Source: Phytohabitans maris
GTDB taxonomy: Bacteria > Actinomycetota > Actinomycetes > Mycobacteriales > Micromonosporaceae
Length of the DNA stretch: 64,000 nt
Assembly: GCF_031085175.1 (NCBI RefSeq)
Contig: NZ_JAVHUY010000023.1
Span: forward strand, 62,001-126,000
Direction: 5' to 3'
Positions 26,502 through 33,812 of this stretch are shown here, one piece after another. A program made the translations under genes and the position numbers. Each line of letters begins with the position of its first letter. The first letter of the stretch is position 1. The notes beneath the pieces were generated by a model. That model searched no databases and was not told where the DNA came from. It saw only the letters and a program-made list of their open reading frames with translations.

Positions 26502-26906
26502 GTGAGTACCCCAGCCCTGGCCGAACAGCCGCTACGGCCGGGCCGAGTGCCACTGGTCGAGGTCGTCATCACCGAGCCGATCGACGCACAGTCCGCGCCC
26601 CACGTGCGGGCCCTGCTCGACGAGGCTCTGGCACTTCGCCCGGAGCACCTCGTGGTGGATCTCGCCGGCTGTCCGAGTATCGACGCGTCCGGGGTCGCCG
26701 CCCTACTGGAGACCCACCGTCAGGCGATGCGCGATGGTGGGCGGCTCAGCCTGCGGGCGCCGTCCGTCGGTGTACACCGCAACCTTCGCCTGGCCCGCGT
26801 GGCGAACGTGCTGCACATCGTCTTGCCTGAGGTCACGCTGCCGGCCGAGGAGTGGTCCGCCGCGGCCGGCAGCGGCGCACTCGTGGACCCGCGGCCGGCG
26901 CGGTGA
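26502..26906 (+). CDS. STAS-domain protein (anti-sigma antagonist type)
   Basis: 134 aa from GTG at 26502. The STAS fold is clear: VVITEPIDAQSAPHVRALLD, HLVVDLAGCPSIDASGVAAL and GGRLSLRAPSVGVHRNLRLA. The phosphorylation loop has D-A-S-G with the serine present, so it may be controlled by an RsbW-like kinase; none is encoded nearby. C-terminal ~25 residues are probably disordered. Closely resembles the STAS protein at 32245-32613, including the RVANVLHIVLPEV stretch. A terminator hairpin follows. Confidence 0.85.
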   Translation: MSTPALAEQPLRPGRVPLVEVVITEPIDAQSAPHVRALLDEALALRPEHLVVDLAGCPSIDASGVAALLETHRQAMRDGGRLSLRAPSVGVHRNLRLARVANVLHIVLPEVTLPAEEWSAAAGSGALVDPRPAR

Positions 26907-26924
26907 CGACGGCGCCCTCGAGCC

Positions 26925-26966
26925 CCTCACCCCGCCCTTCCCATCCCCCCGACGGGCGGGGTGAGG
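26925..26966 (+). terminator. Perfect 13-bp inverted repeat between STAS and TPS-like genes
   Basis: CCTCACCCCGCCC at 26925-26937 pairs perfectly with GGGCGGGGTGAGG at 26954-26966 across a 16-nt loop. It lies 19 bp after the STAS stop codon. No T-run follows, as is common for actinomycete terminators. It could also act in the leader of the TPS-like gene that starts 31 bp further on. Confidence 0.55.
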
Positions 26967-26997
26967 CAGGCGCCACAACCGTCCACATCGGAGTATC

Positions 26998-28446
26998 ATG
27001 ACCGCGTCCCATGGCCCGCACCAGCACGACCTGGTGGTGGTCTCGCACCGGCTGCCGGTTGCGGTCGACGAGGCCGGGCCGAGGTGGGCGGACCGGATCG
27101 GTGACGGCACAGCGGCCCTGGGCCCGGCCGTAGCCGCCCGCGGCGGCGTCTGGCTCGGTTGGGCCGCACGCGCCAACGTATCGACCGCTTCGTTCGCGCA
27201 CGCGGGCCTGCGCCTGCACCCGGTCGCCCTGTCCGATCGCGATGTCATGGACTACGAGCGGGGATACTGCGCCGGCACGCTCGCCCCGCTCTACCACGGG
27301 CGGGTCGAGACGCCCGAGTTCCGCGACCAGTGGCGCCTGGCCTACCAGCGAGTCAACCAGCGGTTCGCGGACGCCGCCGCCACCCTGGCCGCCCCAGGCG
27401 GCGTCGTCTGGGTGCACGACTACCACCTACAGGCCGTACCTGCCCTGCTGCGCCGGCGCCGACCCGACCTGCGCATCGGCATGTCCCTGCACGCACCGTT
27501 TCCCCCGGCCGAACTGTTCGTACAGCTGCCGACCCGGGCGCAGACCCTGTACGGACTGCTCGGCGCCGACCTGATCAGCGTGCCGCACCCGCGGGCGGCC
27601 GCCACCGTGCTCGAGCTCGCCGCGGATCTACTGCACCTGCCGGTGCGCGGCGGTACGGTGACCGTCGACGGCCGGCGGGTCATGGTCGGCGCCTTTCCGG
27701 TGTCGATCGACGCGGCCGCTGTCGAACAGCTGGCCGCGGCCGATGCGATACGTGCACGGGCGGCCGGTATCCGGGCGAATCTGCACGGCGCCCGCACTGT
27801 CCTGCTGGCCGTCAACCGGCTGGATCCGGCCGAGGGAACCGAGCAACGCCTCGACGCCTACGCCACCTTGCTCGGCACCGGACGCTTGGACCCCGGCCGC
27901 ACCGTCCTGGTCGAGGTCGCCGCCCCTGACGGGCCGGACACCCCTCGCCGGGAACGGACCCGCGCACGGATCGACCGCCGGGTCGCGCAGATCAACGGCG
28001 AACACGCCCGCATCGGACACCCGGTCATCCACTACCTACGCCGCAGCCCGCCGCTGCCGGAACGGGTAGCGCTCTACCTGGCCGCGGATGTCCTGCTCGC
28101 CACACCGCTGAGCGCCGGCACCCCGACCACCGCCAAAGAGTTCCTCGTCACACGCACCGACGACACCGCCCGTCTGGTGCTCAGCGAGTTCACCGCCGAG
28201 CAGCTGCCCGGGGTCGCCACCGTCAACCCCAACGACCCGGACGCCCTCCTCGACGCGATCGCGGCGGCCGCGGCCGCGGCCGAGACCGGGGTCCGTTCCG
28301 CCGATCTGAACGCCGCCCGGCAACGGCTGCAGGGGCAGGACGTGGACAGCTGGGTCGAAGGTCTTCTGCACACGCTCGCCGCCCCGCCACCGCTAACCGA
28401 CGCCGGCGGCGATCCACGCTACGTCGCCATCGGAACCCCGCCCTGA
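26998..28446 (+). CDS. Trehalose-6-phosphate synthase-like GT20 protein with altered active site
   Basis: 482 aa, GT-B fold of family GT20. Conserved elements: VVVSHRLPVAV (N-terminal Arg loop), GGVVWVHDYHLQAVP (Asp equivalent of E. coli OtsA D130), LRIGMSLHAPFPPAELF (H154 equivalent) and TAKEFLV (E369 equivalent). Two motifs are changed: the UDP-phosphate-binding R-L-D-Y-x-K-G reads NRLDPAEG, so the K267 equivalent is Glu, and TPLRDGMNLVAKE reads TPLSAGTPTTAKE, so the D361 equivalent is Ala. In OtsA these residues bind UDP-glucose. The protein therefore may use another donor, or be a regulatory TPS. Usual length. Downstream a HesB-like gene follows after 75 bp. Confidence 0.85.
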   Translation: MTASHGPHQHDLVVVSHRLPVAVDEAGPRWADRIGDGTAALGPAVAARGGVWLGWAARANVSTASFAHAGLRLHPVALSDRDVMDYERGYCAGTLAPLYHGRVETPEFRDQWRLAYQRVNQRFADAAATLAAPGGVVWVHDYHLQAVPALLRRRRPDLRIGMSLHAPFPPAELFVQLPTRAQTLYGLLGADLISVPHPRAAATVLELAADLLHLPVRGGTVTVDGRRVMVGAFPVSIDAAAVEQLAAADAIRARAAGIRANLHGARTVLLAVNRLDPAEGTEQRLDAYATLLGTGRLDPGRTVLVEVAAPDGPDTPRRERTRARIDRRVAQINGEHARIGHPVIHYLRRSPPLPERVALYLAADVLLATPLSAGTPTTAKEFLVTRTDDTARLVLSEFTAEQLPGVATVNPNDPDALLDAIAAAAAAAETGVRSADLNAARQRLQGQDVDSWVEGLLHTLAAPPPLTDAGGDPRYVAIGTPP

Positions 28447-28521
28447 CCCCCCTGACCCCCGGCCGCGCCCGCGCAGACGGCAGCACCTGAACCCGACAGG
28501 AAGGCAAGGAGTCCCACACGA

Positions 28522-28803
28522 ATGGTCACCCTCACCGACAACGCGATCGGCCTCATCCGCCGCCTCACCGACCGGCCCGGCATTCCCCATGAGGCCGGCC
28601 TTCGCATCGCGACCGGATCAGAACCCGGCGCGCTCACCGCCGGGGTCGTCAGCGGCCCGGTGACCGGCGACCACGTGCTCGACTCCGCCGGCGCCCGGGT
28701 GTTCCTCGACCCGCAGGCAGTGCGTGCCCTGGACGACAAAGCCATCGACGCGGCCATCAAGGACGGCACCGTCACCTTCACCATCACCGACCAGCCCGGA
28801 TGA
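28522..28803 (+). CDS. HesB/IscA-like protein without the iron-sulfur cysteines (copy 1)
   Basis: 93 aa; AAGGCAAGGAG lies upstream of the ATG. The sequence follows the HesB/A-type carrier pattern (LTDNAIGLIRRLTDRPG, AGLRIATGSEPGAL, DSAGARVFLDPQAVRALDDK, AIDAAIKDGTVTFTI), but there is no cysteine at all, whereas A-type carriers use three. It therefore cannot carry a cluster in the usual way. Paralogue of 40457-40729. Such cysteine-free relatives are frequent in actinomycetes and have no established role known to me. Confidence 0.8.
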   Translation: MVTLTDNAIGLIRRLTDRPGIPHEAGLRIATGSEPGALTAGVVSGPVTGDHVLDSAGARVFLDPQAVRALDDKAIDAAIKDGTVTFTITDQPG

Positions 28804-29190
28804 CCACCTCGTCTGGCACCACCCGCCGGGGGCGCGCCCCCCCGCGCCCCGCGGCCCCCCCCCCCCCCCCCACCCCCCCCCCCACCTTACCAAAACCCGC
28901 CGCCAAAAGGCCCCGCCCGGCCCCCCCCCGCGGGGCGCCCCCCCCCGCGCCCCCGGCGGCCCCCATGACCGACTGACACTGCCCCATAGCGTTCCGAAAC
29001 CGCTCCGGAAAATGGCCCCGAGCGGCATTCTGGCATTCACGGAAAATGAATTGTAGCGGCGCCATGTCGTCCATTTGGTCGGCGCGCCCGGTTCAACGAA
29101 CGAATGCAATTCTTTCTTAAGAAACTGCTATTTGACTTCTTAAAACGGACCGCTTTAGCCTCGACAAGAGAAATGGTTCGGTCGACTCTC
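28804..29190. repeat. Long C-tracts and low-complexity stretch
   Basis: Gene-free stretch of about 390 bp. Between 28855 and 28883 there is a run of 17 Cs, one A and 11 Cs, with further C-runs at 28921 and 28937-28966. Its composition is unlike any other part of the window. From about 29040 the sequence turns AT-richer (for example a cttaagaaactgctatttga stretch at about 29116), which probably holds the promoter of the DUF4142 gene. The C-tracts may be a sequencing artefact. Confidence 0.6.
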
Positions 29191-29199
29191 GGAGGTGAT
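29191..29199 (+). promoter_or_regulatory. Full-length Shine-Dalgarno GGAGGTGAT
   Basis: GGAGGTGAT complements the whole anti-Shine-Dalgarno sequence at the 16S 3' end and lies 6 nt before GTG at 29206. It fixes the start of the DUF4142 gene, against an ATG at 29173. Confidence 0.8.
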
Positions 29200-29205
29200 T
29201 TCGCG

Positions 29206-29919
29206 GTGATCCGCCGACGCCTTGTCGCCGTCCTTGTCGGGCTGGCACTCGCACTGGCCACGCCAGCGGCCGCGGCCAACGCCCAGCCCGCAGCCCCCGC
29301 ACAGCTCGGCGCGACCGACCTCGCCCTGCTCAACGGCGTGCGGCTGGCCGGGCTCTGGGAAATGCCGGCCGGGCAGATGGCCGCCGAGCGAGGCAGCGCC
29401 CAGCGGGTCCGCGAGGTCGGTGCGCAGATCGCCGCCGAGCACGCCGAGCTCGACCAGATCGTCGTCGACGCCGCGAACAAGCTCGGTGTGCAGCTGCCGA
29501 CACAGCCCAACGACGACCAGAAAAAGTGGCTCAACGAGATGCGCGGCGCGGCCTCCGACCGGGAGTTCGACCGCATTTTCGTCCACCGGCTCCGGGCCGC
29601 GCACGGCAAAATCTTCCCCGTCATCGGCGCGGTCCGCTCCGGCACCCGAAACAACACCGTGCGCCAGGTCGCCCAAGAGGCGAACAAGTTCGTGCTCAAC
29701 CACCTCACCCTGCTGGAGAGCACCGGCCTGGTCCGCTACGCCGAGCTGCCACCCGCGGTCCTACCCGCCGACCAGCCGAAGGTCGACTCGCTCCAAGAGG
29801 CCGCCCTCGCCCGCACAGCAGCGGGCAGCGGCTTCAACGCGACCGTCATCTGGATCGTCGTCCTCGTCGCCCTCGTGCTCGGCATCGGCGGCACCTGGCG
29901 TCTGTTCAAGCCCCGCTAG
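29206..29919 (+). CDS. Secreted, membrane-anchored DUF4142 protein
   Basis: 237 aa from GTG at 29206, set by the strong ribosome binding site. A signal peptide (VIRRRLVAVLVGLALALATPA) is cleaved near AAAANA. The four-helix DUF4142 domain spans about 35-180: ATDLALLNGVRLAGLWEMPA, QIAAEHAELDQIVVDAANKL, FDRIFVHRLRAAHGKIFPVI and LNHLTLLESTGLVRY. A C-terminal transmembrane segment (ATVIWIVVLVALVLGIGGTW) with a short basic tail anchors it to the membrane. DUF4142 is a ferritin-like/predicted extracytoplasmic domain of unknown function. An elaborate hairpin region follows the stop. Confidence 0.85.
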   Translation: MIRRRLVAVLVGLALALATPAAAANAQPAAPAQLGATDLALLNGVRLAGLWEMPAGQMAAERGSAQRVREVGAQIAAEHAELDQIVVDAANKLGVQLPTQPNDDQKKWLNEMRGAASDREFDRIFVHRLRAAHGKIFPVIGAVRSGTRNNTVRQVAQEANKFVLNHLTLLESTGLVRYAELPPAVLPADQPKVDSLQEAALARTAAGSGFNATVIWIVVLVALVLGIGGTWRLFKPR

Positions 29920-30013
29920 TGCGCTGGCCACTAACCTTTGCCGGCTTCGCCGGCCCGGGTGACCAGCGGCCGAAGGCCGCCGGTCACCCGGTGAACGTTA
30001 GTGGCCACCGCAC
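29919..30013. terminator. Nested inverted repeats between convergent genes
   Basis: Outer arms of about 18 bp (AGTGCGCTGGCCACTAAC near 29919 and GTTAGTGGCCACCGCACT near 29996) enclose two inner hairpins: CCGGCTTCGCCGG and CCGGGTGACC...GGTCACCCGG with a GGCC-GAA-GGCC tip. The block fills exactly the space between the DUF4142 stop and the BON gene stop, so it is a bidirectional terminator. The outer palindromic ends would also suit a small non-autonomous element. Confidence 0.7.
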
Positions 30014-30306
30014 TAGACCCGATCAGACACGGTGAGCGTGTTGCAGACGTCGACGACGCCGGGGCTCCGCCACGCCAGATCACCGGCGAGGATCACCACC
30101 TCGAGGCAGTCCACCACACCGGCGAGGATCGCCACCCGGTTCTGCACCACCACGCCGATGTTTTGGTCGCCGGTCATGTCGTGGCCCAGCAGCCGGGCCA
30201 CAACCCCCTCTGCCACCGCCTGGTCGACCTCCTCGCGCTCGACCGGGCGGCCCCGCTGTGGGTGGTGGAAGAAGCCGTCGTCCGGATCCGGCCACGGGAT
30301 CGTCAT
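30013..30306 (-). CDS. BON-domain protein (copy 1)
   Basis: 97 aa from ATG at 30306, which shares one base with the stop of the STAS gene (TGATG). After an N-terminal acidic and aromatic stretch (WPDPDDGFFHHP), residues 30-97 match a BON domain: VDQAVAEGVVARLLG, NIGVVVQNRVAILAGVVDCL and AWRSPGVVDVCNTL. BON domains bind membranes or lipids and are usually exported; no signal peptide is visible here, so the protein is cytoplasmic. Same family and layout as 31949-32251; both follow a STAS gene. Confidence 0.8.
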   Translation of the reverse strand: MTIPWPDPDDGFFHHPQRGRPVEREEVDQAVAEGVVARLLGHDMTGDQNIGVVVQNRVAILAGVVDCLEVVILAGDLAWRSPGVVDVCNTLTVSDRV

Positions 30307-30722
30307 CACGCGCTCTTTTCGATGTGCCGGGCCAGGACCCCGTCGTCGTGGTACTGGTCGGCCAGGCCGAACAGGCCGAGCAGACCAGTCGCCCACAGCT
30401 GCCGGCGGGGGAAAGGGGCGAGGTTTTCCACCGTCAGGACGCTGCCGGACACGGCCGCAGCCCGGTGGCATCGCACCAGCTCGCCGATGCCGGTCGAGTC
30501 GATGAACGACACATGCTGCAGGTCCAGGGCGATCGCCGCCGGGTTGTCCCGGGCCAGCACGGCGATGATCGCGTCGCGCACCTGCCCGACAGTGGCCAGG
30601 TCGATCTCACCGAACGGGAGCAGCCGGACCGCGGATTCGGTGTGCAGCTCGGTGATCAACATGCTGGTCTCGGATCTCGGGTCGTCGTTCATGCTGGTCT
30701 CGGATGTCGGGTCGTCGTTCAT
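30306..30722 (-). CDS. STAS-domain anti-sigma antagonist with canonical DSTG loop
   Basis: 138 aa if the first of three in-frame ATGs (30722) is used; that ATG overlaps the stop of the monooxygenase gene (ATGA), so I chose it. Others are at 30692 and 30662. The N-terminus is a twofold 10-residue repeat (MNDDPTSETS, MNDDPRSETS). The STAS fold follows: VRLLPFGEIDLATVGQVRDA, AIALDLQHVSFIDSTGIGEL and GSVLTVENLAPF. This is the only one of the five STAS proteins with a canonical D-S-T-G phospho-loop, so it is the best candidate for a true RsbV-type switch. Confidence 0.85.
   Translation of the reverse strand: MNDDPTSETSMNDDPRSETSMLITELHTESAVRLLPFGEIDLATVGQVRDAIIAVLARDNPAAIALDLQHVSFIDSTGIGELVRCHRAAAVSGSVLTVENLAPFPRRQLWATGLLGLFGLADQYHDDGVLARHIEKSA
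30661..30720 (-). repeat. Two tandem 30-bp repeats carrying start codons
   Basis: 30661-30690 and 30691-30720 differ at one base. Each encodes ten residues beginning with Met, so the STAS gene has three possible starts 30 bp apart. A change in repeat number would change the N-terminus without breaking the frame. Confidence 0.85.
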
Positions 30723-31903
30723 GCCGCTCGCGCCTTTCCTGGCCGCTCCACGACGCTGTCCTGCATCGGGCGGAAGGCGGCACGCAGCACCGCGGTGGCG
30801 CCGGGAAGACGCGCGGCGGCCAGGACCATCCGGCGGGTGGTCATCCGCCAATGCTGGCTGGGCACCAACCAGCGCGCGGTCTTTCGTCCGGTCCGCTGCC
30901 GGACCTGTACGAATGGGCGCATCCGCCGCTCATACGCGTTGAACGCCCGGCCGACACCGGCGCCCGCACGCAGCTCATCGGCCAACACATAGGCGCCACC
31001 CATAGCCAGCGAGGCACCCTGCCCAGCCATCAACGAAACGGCATAACAGGCGTCACCGACCAGCACGACCGACCCGCGACTCCAGTAGTCCATCTCGACC
31101 TGCGCGACCTGGTCGTAGAAGACCGCGCCGTCCTCGGGCATCTGCCGCAGCGTCCACCGCACCAGGCCGCCGAGGTTGCCGTAGAGCCTGCGCAGCGCCT
31201 GCCGCGGATCCTGCGGCACGCCGCGGTCCGGGCTGGCGTGGATGAACGACGCGGCCAACCGGCCGTCGCTGGTCGGATACAGCCCGGCCTGCCGGCCCGG
31301 CACACCGACCATCAGGAAGCGGTCCCCGACCCGGCGGCCGAGGTCGTCGTCGCTGATGACGTAGGCGGCGGTGTGATAACCCAGGTAGCGCAGATACCGC
31401 TCCTGCGCCCCGAAGATCAGCTCCCGTACCCGCGAGTGCACGCCGTCCGCGCCGACCAGCAGGTCACCCTGTTCCACGGTGCCGTCGGTCAGCCTGACCG
31501 TGACGCCGCTGCCGTTGCCGACCTGCTTGATACTCGTGCCGTACCGGATGTGGACCCGCCCCTTGACCGCGTCGAGCAGCGCCTGCTCCAGGTCGCCGCG
31601 CATAAACGACAGGATCCGTCCGTCGAAGACCGACGCGACCCGCGAATAGGCGATACCACCCTCACCGTGCTCGTTGTGGTCTACATAGGACAGCTCCGCG
31701 ACCCTGGTGTGAGCGGTGCGCAGCGCGGGCAACAGCCCCATCATCTCGGCCACGTCGTAGCCCGAGCCGAACAAGTCAATCATGTATCCACCGGCCCGCG
31801 GGCCGTCGTCCCGCTCGACCAGGACCACGTCCCAGCCGTCCCGCTTCAGCCACCAGGCCAGCGTGAGCCCAGCAATACCCGCACCACAGATGATCGCTTT
31901 CAC
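30719..31903 (-). CDS. FAD-dependent monooxygenase (PHBH/aromatic hydroxylase-like)
   Basis: 394 aa from GTG at 31903, with GGAGGA 5 nt upstream. N-terminal Rossmann motif VKAIICGAGIAGLTLAWWLK with Glu at the end of strand 2 (VVLVERDD), the DG motif GDLLVGADGVHSRVREL, and the FAD-binding GD motif VVLVGDACYAVSLMAGQGAS. The C-terminal helix is rich in Arg. Family members hydroxylate aromatic rings or oxidise polyketides and tetracycline-type compounds with NAD(P)H and O2; the substrate is not predictable. It lies between two STAS-BON pairs with overlapping or close junctions, an unusual place for a hydroxylase, and may serve stress protection (inference). Confidence 0.9.
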   Translation of the reverse strand: MKAIICGAGIAGLTLAWWLKRDGWDVVLVERDDGPRAGGYMIDLFGSGYDVAEMMGLLPALRTAHTRVAELSYVDHNEHGEGGIAYSRVASVFDGRILSFMRGDLEQALLDAVKGRVHIRYGTSIKQVGNGSGVTVRLTDGTVEQGDLLVGADGVHSRVRELIFGAQERYLRYLGYHTAAYVISDDDLGRRVGDRFLMVGVPGRQAGLYPTSDGRLAASFIHASPDRGVPQDPRQALRRLYGNLGGLVRWTLRQMPEDGAVFYDQVAQVEMDYWSRGSVVLVGDACYAVSLMAGQGASLAMGGAYVLADELRAGAGVGRAFNAYERRMRPFVQVRQRTGRKTARWLVPSQHWRMTTRRMVLAAARLPGATAVLRAAFRPMQDSVVERPGKARAA

Positions 31904-31948
31904 AGTTCCTCCCTGACACCAGCAGCGGCCCACGCCCGCAGACTCGGG

Positions 31949-32251
31949 TCAGATGCCGGCCAGATCGTCCCCATCGGACGGTTCGAGTGCGTTGCAGACG
32001 TCGCGCACACCCGGCGTCTGCCACGCCAGGCCTCCAGCGACGAACATCAGCTCCGGCGTGTCAACGGGGCCGGTGAGGATGGCGACACCGTTCTGCACCT
32101 CGACCGCGATGTTCTGCAGACGCGTCCGCTCGTCCGCGGCCAGCCGTGCCACGACCTCGTCGGCCAGGATCTCGTCCGAACTCGCACGTCGCGCCCGACG
32201 GCGGATCGGCTGCCCGGAACCGTCGTCGGGCATCGGCCACGGCGTCAGCAC
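31949..32251 (-). CDS. BON-domain protein (copy 2)
   Basis: 100 aa. N-terminus MLTPWPMPDDGSGQPIRRRA, then the BON domain with DEILADEVVARLAADE, NIAVEVQNGVAILTGPVDTP and LAWQTPGVRDVCNALEPS. Clear paralogue of 30013-30306 (shared VEVQNxVAIL and PGVxDVCN). The start overlaps the stop of the upstream STAS gene by 7 bp. No signal peptide. Confidence 0.8.
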   Translation of the reverse strand: MLTPWPMPDDGSGQPIRRRARRASSDEILADEVVARLAADERTRLQNIAVEVQNGVAILTGPVDTPELMFVAGGLAWQTPGVRDVCNALEPSDGDDLAGI

Positions 32252-32613
32252 GGCGCGTTCCCGATCGTGGCCCGCCCGGACAGCGGCACCTCCTCCGGCA
32301 CCACGTGCAGCACCTGCTCCACCCGGGCGATCCGCAAAATCCGCCGCAGCCGCGGTGACGGCGCGCGAAGTGTCAGGCCCGCACCGACCCGCAGCAGCTC
32401 GCGGTGCACATCAAGCAGCAAAGCGACACCTGCCGCGTCGATCCCGACGCATCCGGCCATATCCACCACCAGCCGGTCCGGGCGCAGCCGCACCGCCGTG
32501 TCCAGTGCCGACCGCACCGGAGCCAGACAGGTCAGATCGAAGCGGCCAGTCAGGTAGATCTCCACCACCGGCACCGACACCGGGCCGGCTACCGGTTGGG
32601 CAACCGCACTCAC
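32245..32613 (-). CDS. STAS-domain protein lacking the phospho-serine
   Basis: 122 aa from GTG at 32613, with GGAGGG 7 nt upstream. STAS fold: VVEIYLTGRFDLTCLAPVRS, RLVVDMAGCVGIDAAGVALL and GAGLTLRAPSPRLRRILRIA. The phospho-loop is D-A-A-G, without serine, in contrast to D-A-S-G in its close relative at 26502-26906. First gene of a likely five-gene operon: STAS, BON, monooxygenase, STAS, BON. Confidence 0.8.
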   Translation of the reverse strand: MSAVAQPVAGPVSVPVVEIYLTGRFDLTCLAPVRSALDTAVRLRPDRLVVDMAGCVGIDAAGVALLLDVHRELLRVGAGLTLRAPSPRLRRILRIARVEQVLHVVPEEVPLSGRATIGNAPC

Positions 32614-32707
32614 GCCGCACCCTCCTCACGTCGACCGGTACGCAACCAGACTGGTGGGGGCATGTGGAGGCGCCTTCGCGGAACCATGACAGTCCCGTGA
32701 CAACCAG

Positions 32708-32929
32708 CTACGACAGCGCCTCGTCCGGCACGGTCGCCCCGGCGCAGGTGCCGCAGAAGTGGGTGCCGAACGGCTTCGGCTCACCGCTCCAGCCGGCCCG
32801 GACGGCCACCGGCCACACCACGTACCAGTCCCGCAGGTGAACCGCCGACCCGAACTCGGTGCCGCAGCGGTCGCACACAAGGCTGACGAACCCCGGCTGT
32901 CCTGGGCCCGGCCTTGGCCTCATGCTCAT
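32708..32929 (-). CDS. Zinc-ribbon-like small protein
   Basis: 73 aa from ATG at 32929 (an ATG at 32923 is also possible). Two C-x2-C knuckles, CDRCG and CGTCAG, separated by about 36 residues, form a probable zinc ribbon. A short frame MNAARRLPA ends on this start codon with an ATGA overlap and may be a leader peptide. A GCAA-N3-TTGC-type palindrome is centred about 37 bp upstream, shared with the MarR and channel genes. Confidence 0.6.
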   Translation of the reverse strand: MSMRPRPGPGQPGFVSLVCDRCGTEFGSAVHLRDWYVVWPVAVRAGWSGEPKPFGTHFCGTCAGATVPDEALS

Positions 32930-32959
32930 GCCGGCAACCGCCGCGCCGCGTTCATCTCG

Positions 32960-32973
32960 ACAATCTTTGCACA
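32960..32973 (-). promoter_or_regulatory. GCAA-N3-TTGC-type palindrome, site A
   Basis: Forward strand ACAA-TCT-TTGC-ACA; on the gene strand TGTGCAA-AGA-TTGT. One mismatch from the consensus. About 31 bp upstream of the zinc-ribbon gene start. Confidence 0.5.
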
Positions 32974-33309
32974 AGTACACGCTGTCTGCGCACCGCGAGG
33001 GCGTGGGACGTGGCCACGACACCTGGGCCGCCGCGCTGTCAGCCGGACCAACCCAGCCACTGACCGGAGGCGTGACGTGCTCGCTGCGTCGATCCGCGGC
33101 TGCCACCGTGGCCGAACGTCGCTGGCCAGCTCCACCGGCCCGAGCGCACGGTCCGCATCTCCCTGTCGTCCGCGATCGGCAGGGTTCGCCTGCCATCGCG
33201 GCTGGCTGTGACTGGCTCAGGAACCCGATCCGGGTGAGCCACGCCCCGGCCGGGCTGGCGGGGGCCGGGGTTCGTCGCCGCACGGCATGCTCCGCCGTTC
33301 CCGCCCCAG

Positions 33310-33639
33310 CTACACCCGCACCGGCGCGTCCGACAGCTGGGTGAGTCCACTGTGCCGAAGCAGCTCCCGCACCCGCGGGTCCGGGTCGGCCAGCACCAGG
33401 CGCGCCCCCTGAGCGGAGGCCACATCCTGCACCGCCCGAAGGGCGTCGACGCCGGCCTCGTCGATGGACGGCACAGCGCGCAGATCCACGACGATGCGTT
33501 GCGGGCGGGTGGCCGCCAGCACGGCGATGACCCGCTCGTGGAGCATGTGGGCGTTTTCCGAACTGATTGCACCTTGTGGGGTAATCGCGATCGTCATCGA
33601 CGGTTCGGGTAAACGATGAGTGGTGATCACGAGAGTCAT
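33310..33639 (-). CDS. STAS-domain protein lacking the phospho-serine
   Basis: 109 aa from ATG at 33639, with GGAG 7 nt upstream. STAS fold: MTIAITPQGAISSENAHMLH, RIVVDLRAVPSIDEAGVDAL and QGARLVLADPDPRVRELL. The loop is D-E-A-G with no serine. The Pro after IAIT and the HERVIAVLAATRPQ helix are typical. Monocistronic, next to the MarR gene. Confidence 0.8.
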   Translation of the reverse strand: MTLVITTHRLPEPSMTIAITPQGAISSENAHMLHERVIAVLAATRPQRIVVDLRAVPSIDEAGVDALRAVQDVASAQGARLVLADPDPRVRELLRHSGLTQLSDAPVRV

Positions 33640-33812
33640 CACGTCTCCGTCCGATCGGGAGGCGGCACGCCTCCGGCAGGGCTCTGACACCCTCCACGCT
33701 TGCCGCCGTTTATGGCGATCACCGATCAGGATTGCCGCGCTCCGATGACAGTTCCCTCCGACGAAGGGATCACCAAGGACCTCGTACCCTTTCCGCCGTC
33801 GCCGGCGGTAGG

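Noticed and set aside
32926-32952. Leader peptide MNAARRLPA before the zinc-ribbon gene as an attenuator
   Set aside because: Too short and lacks runs of regulatory codons or alternative hairpins; kept only as a note on the gene.
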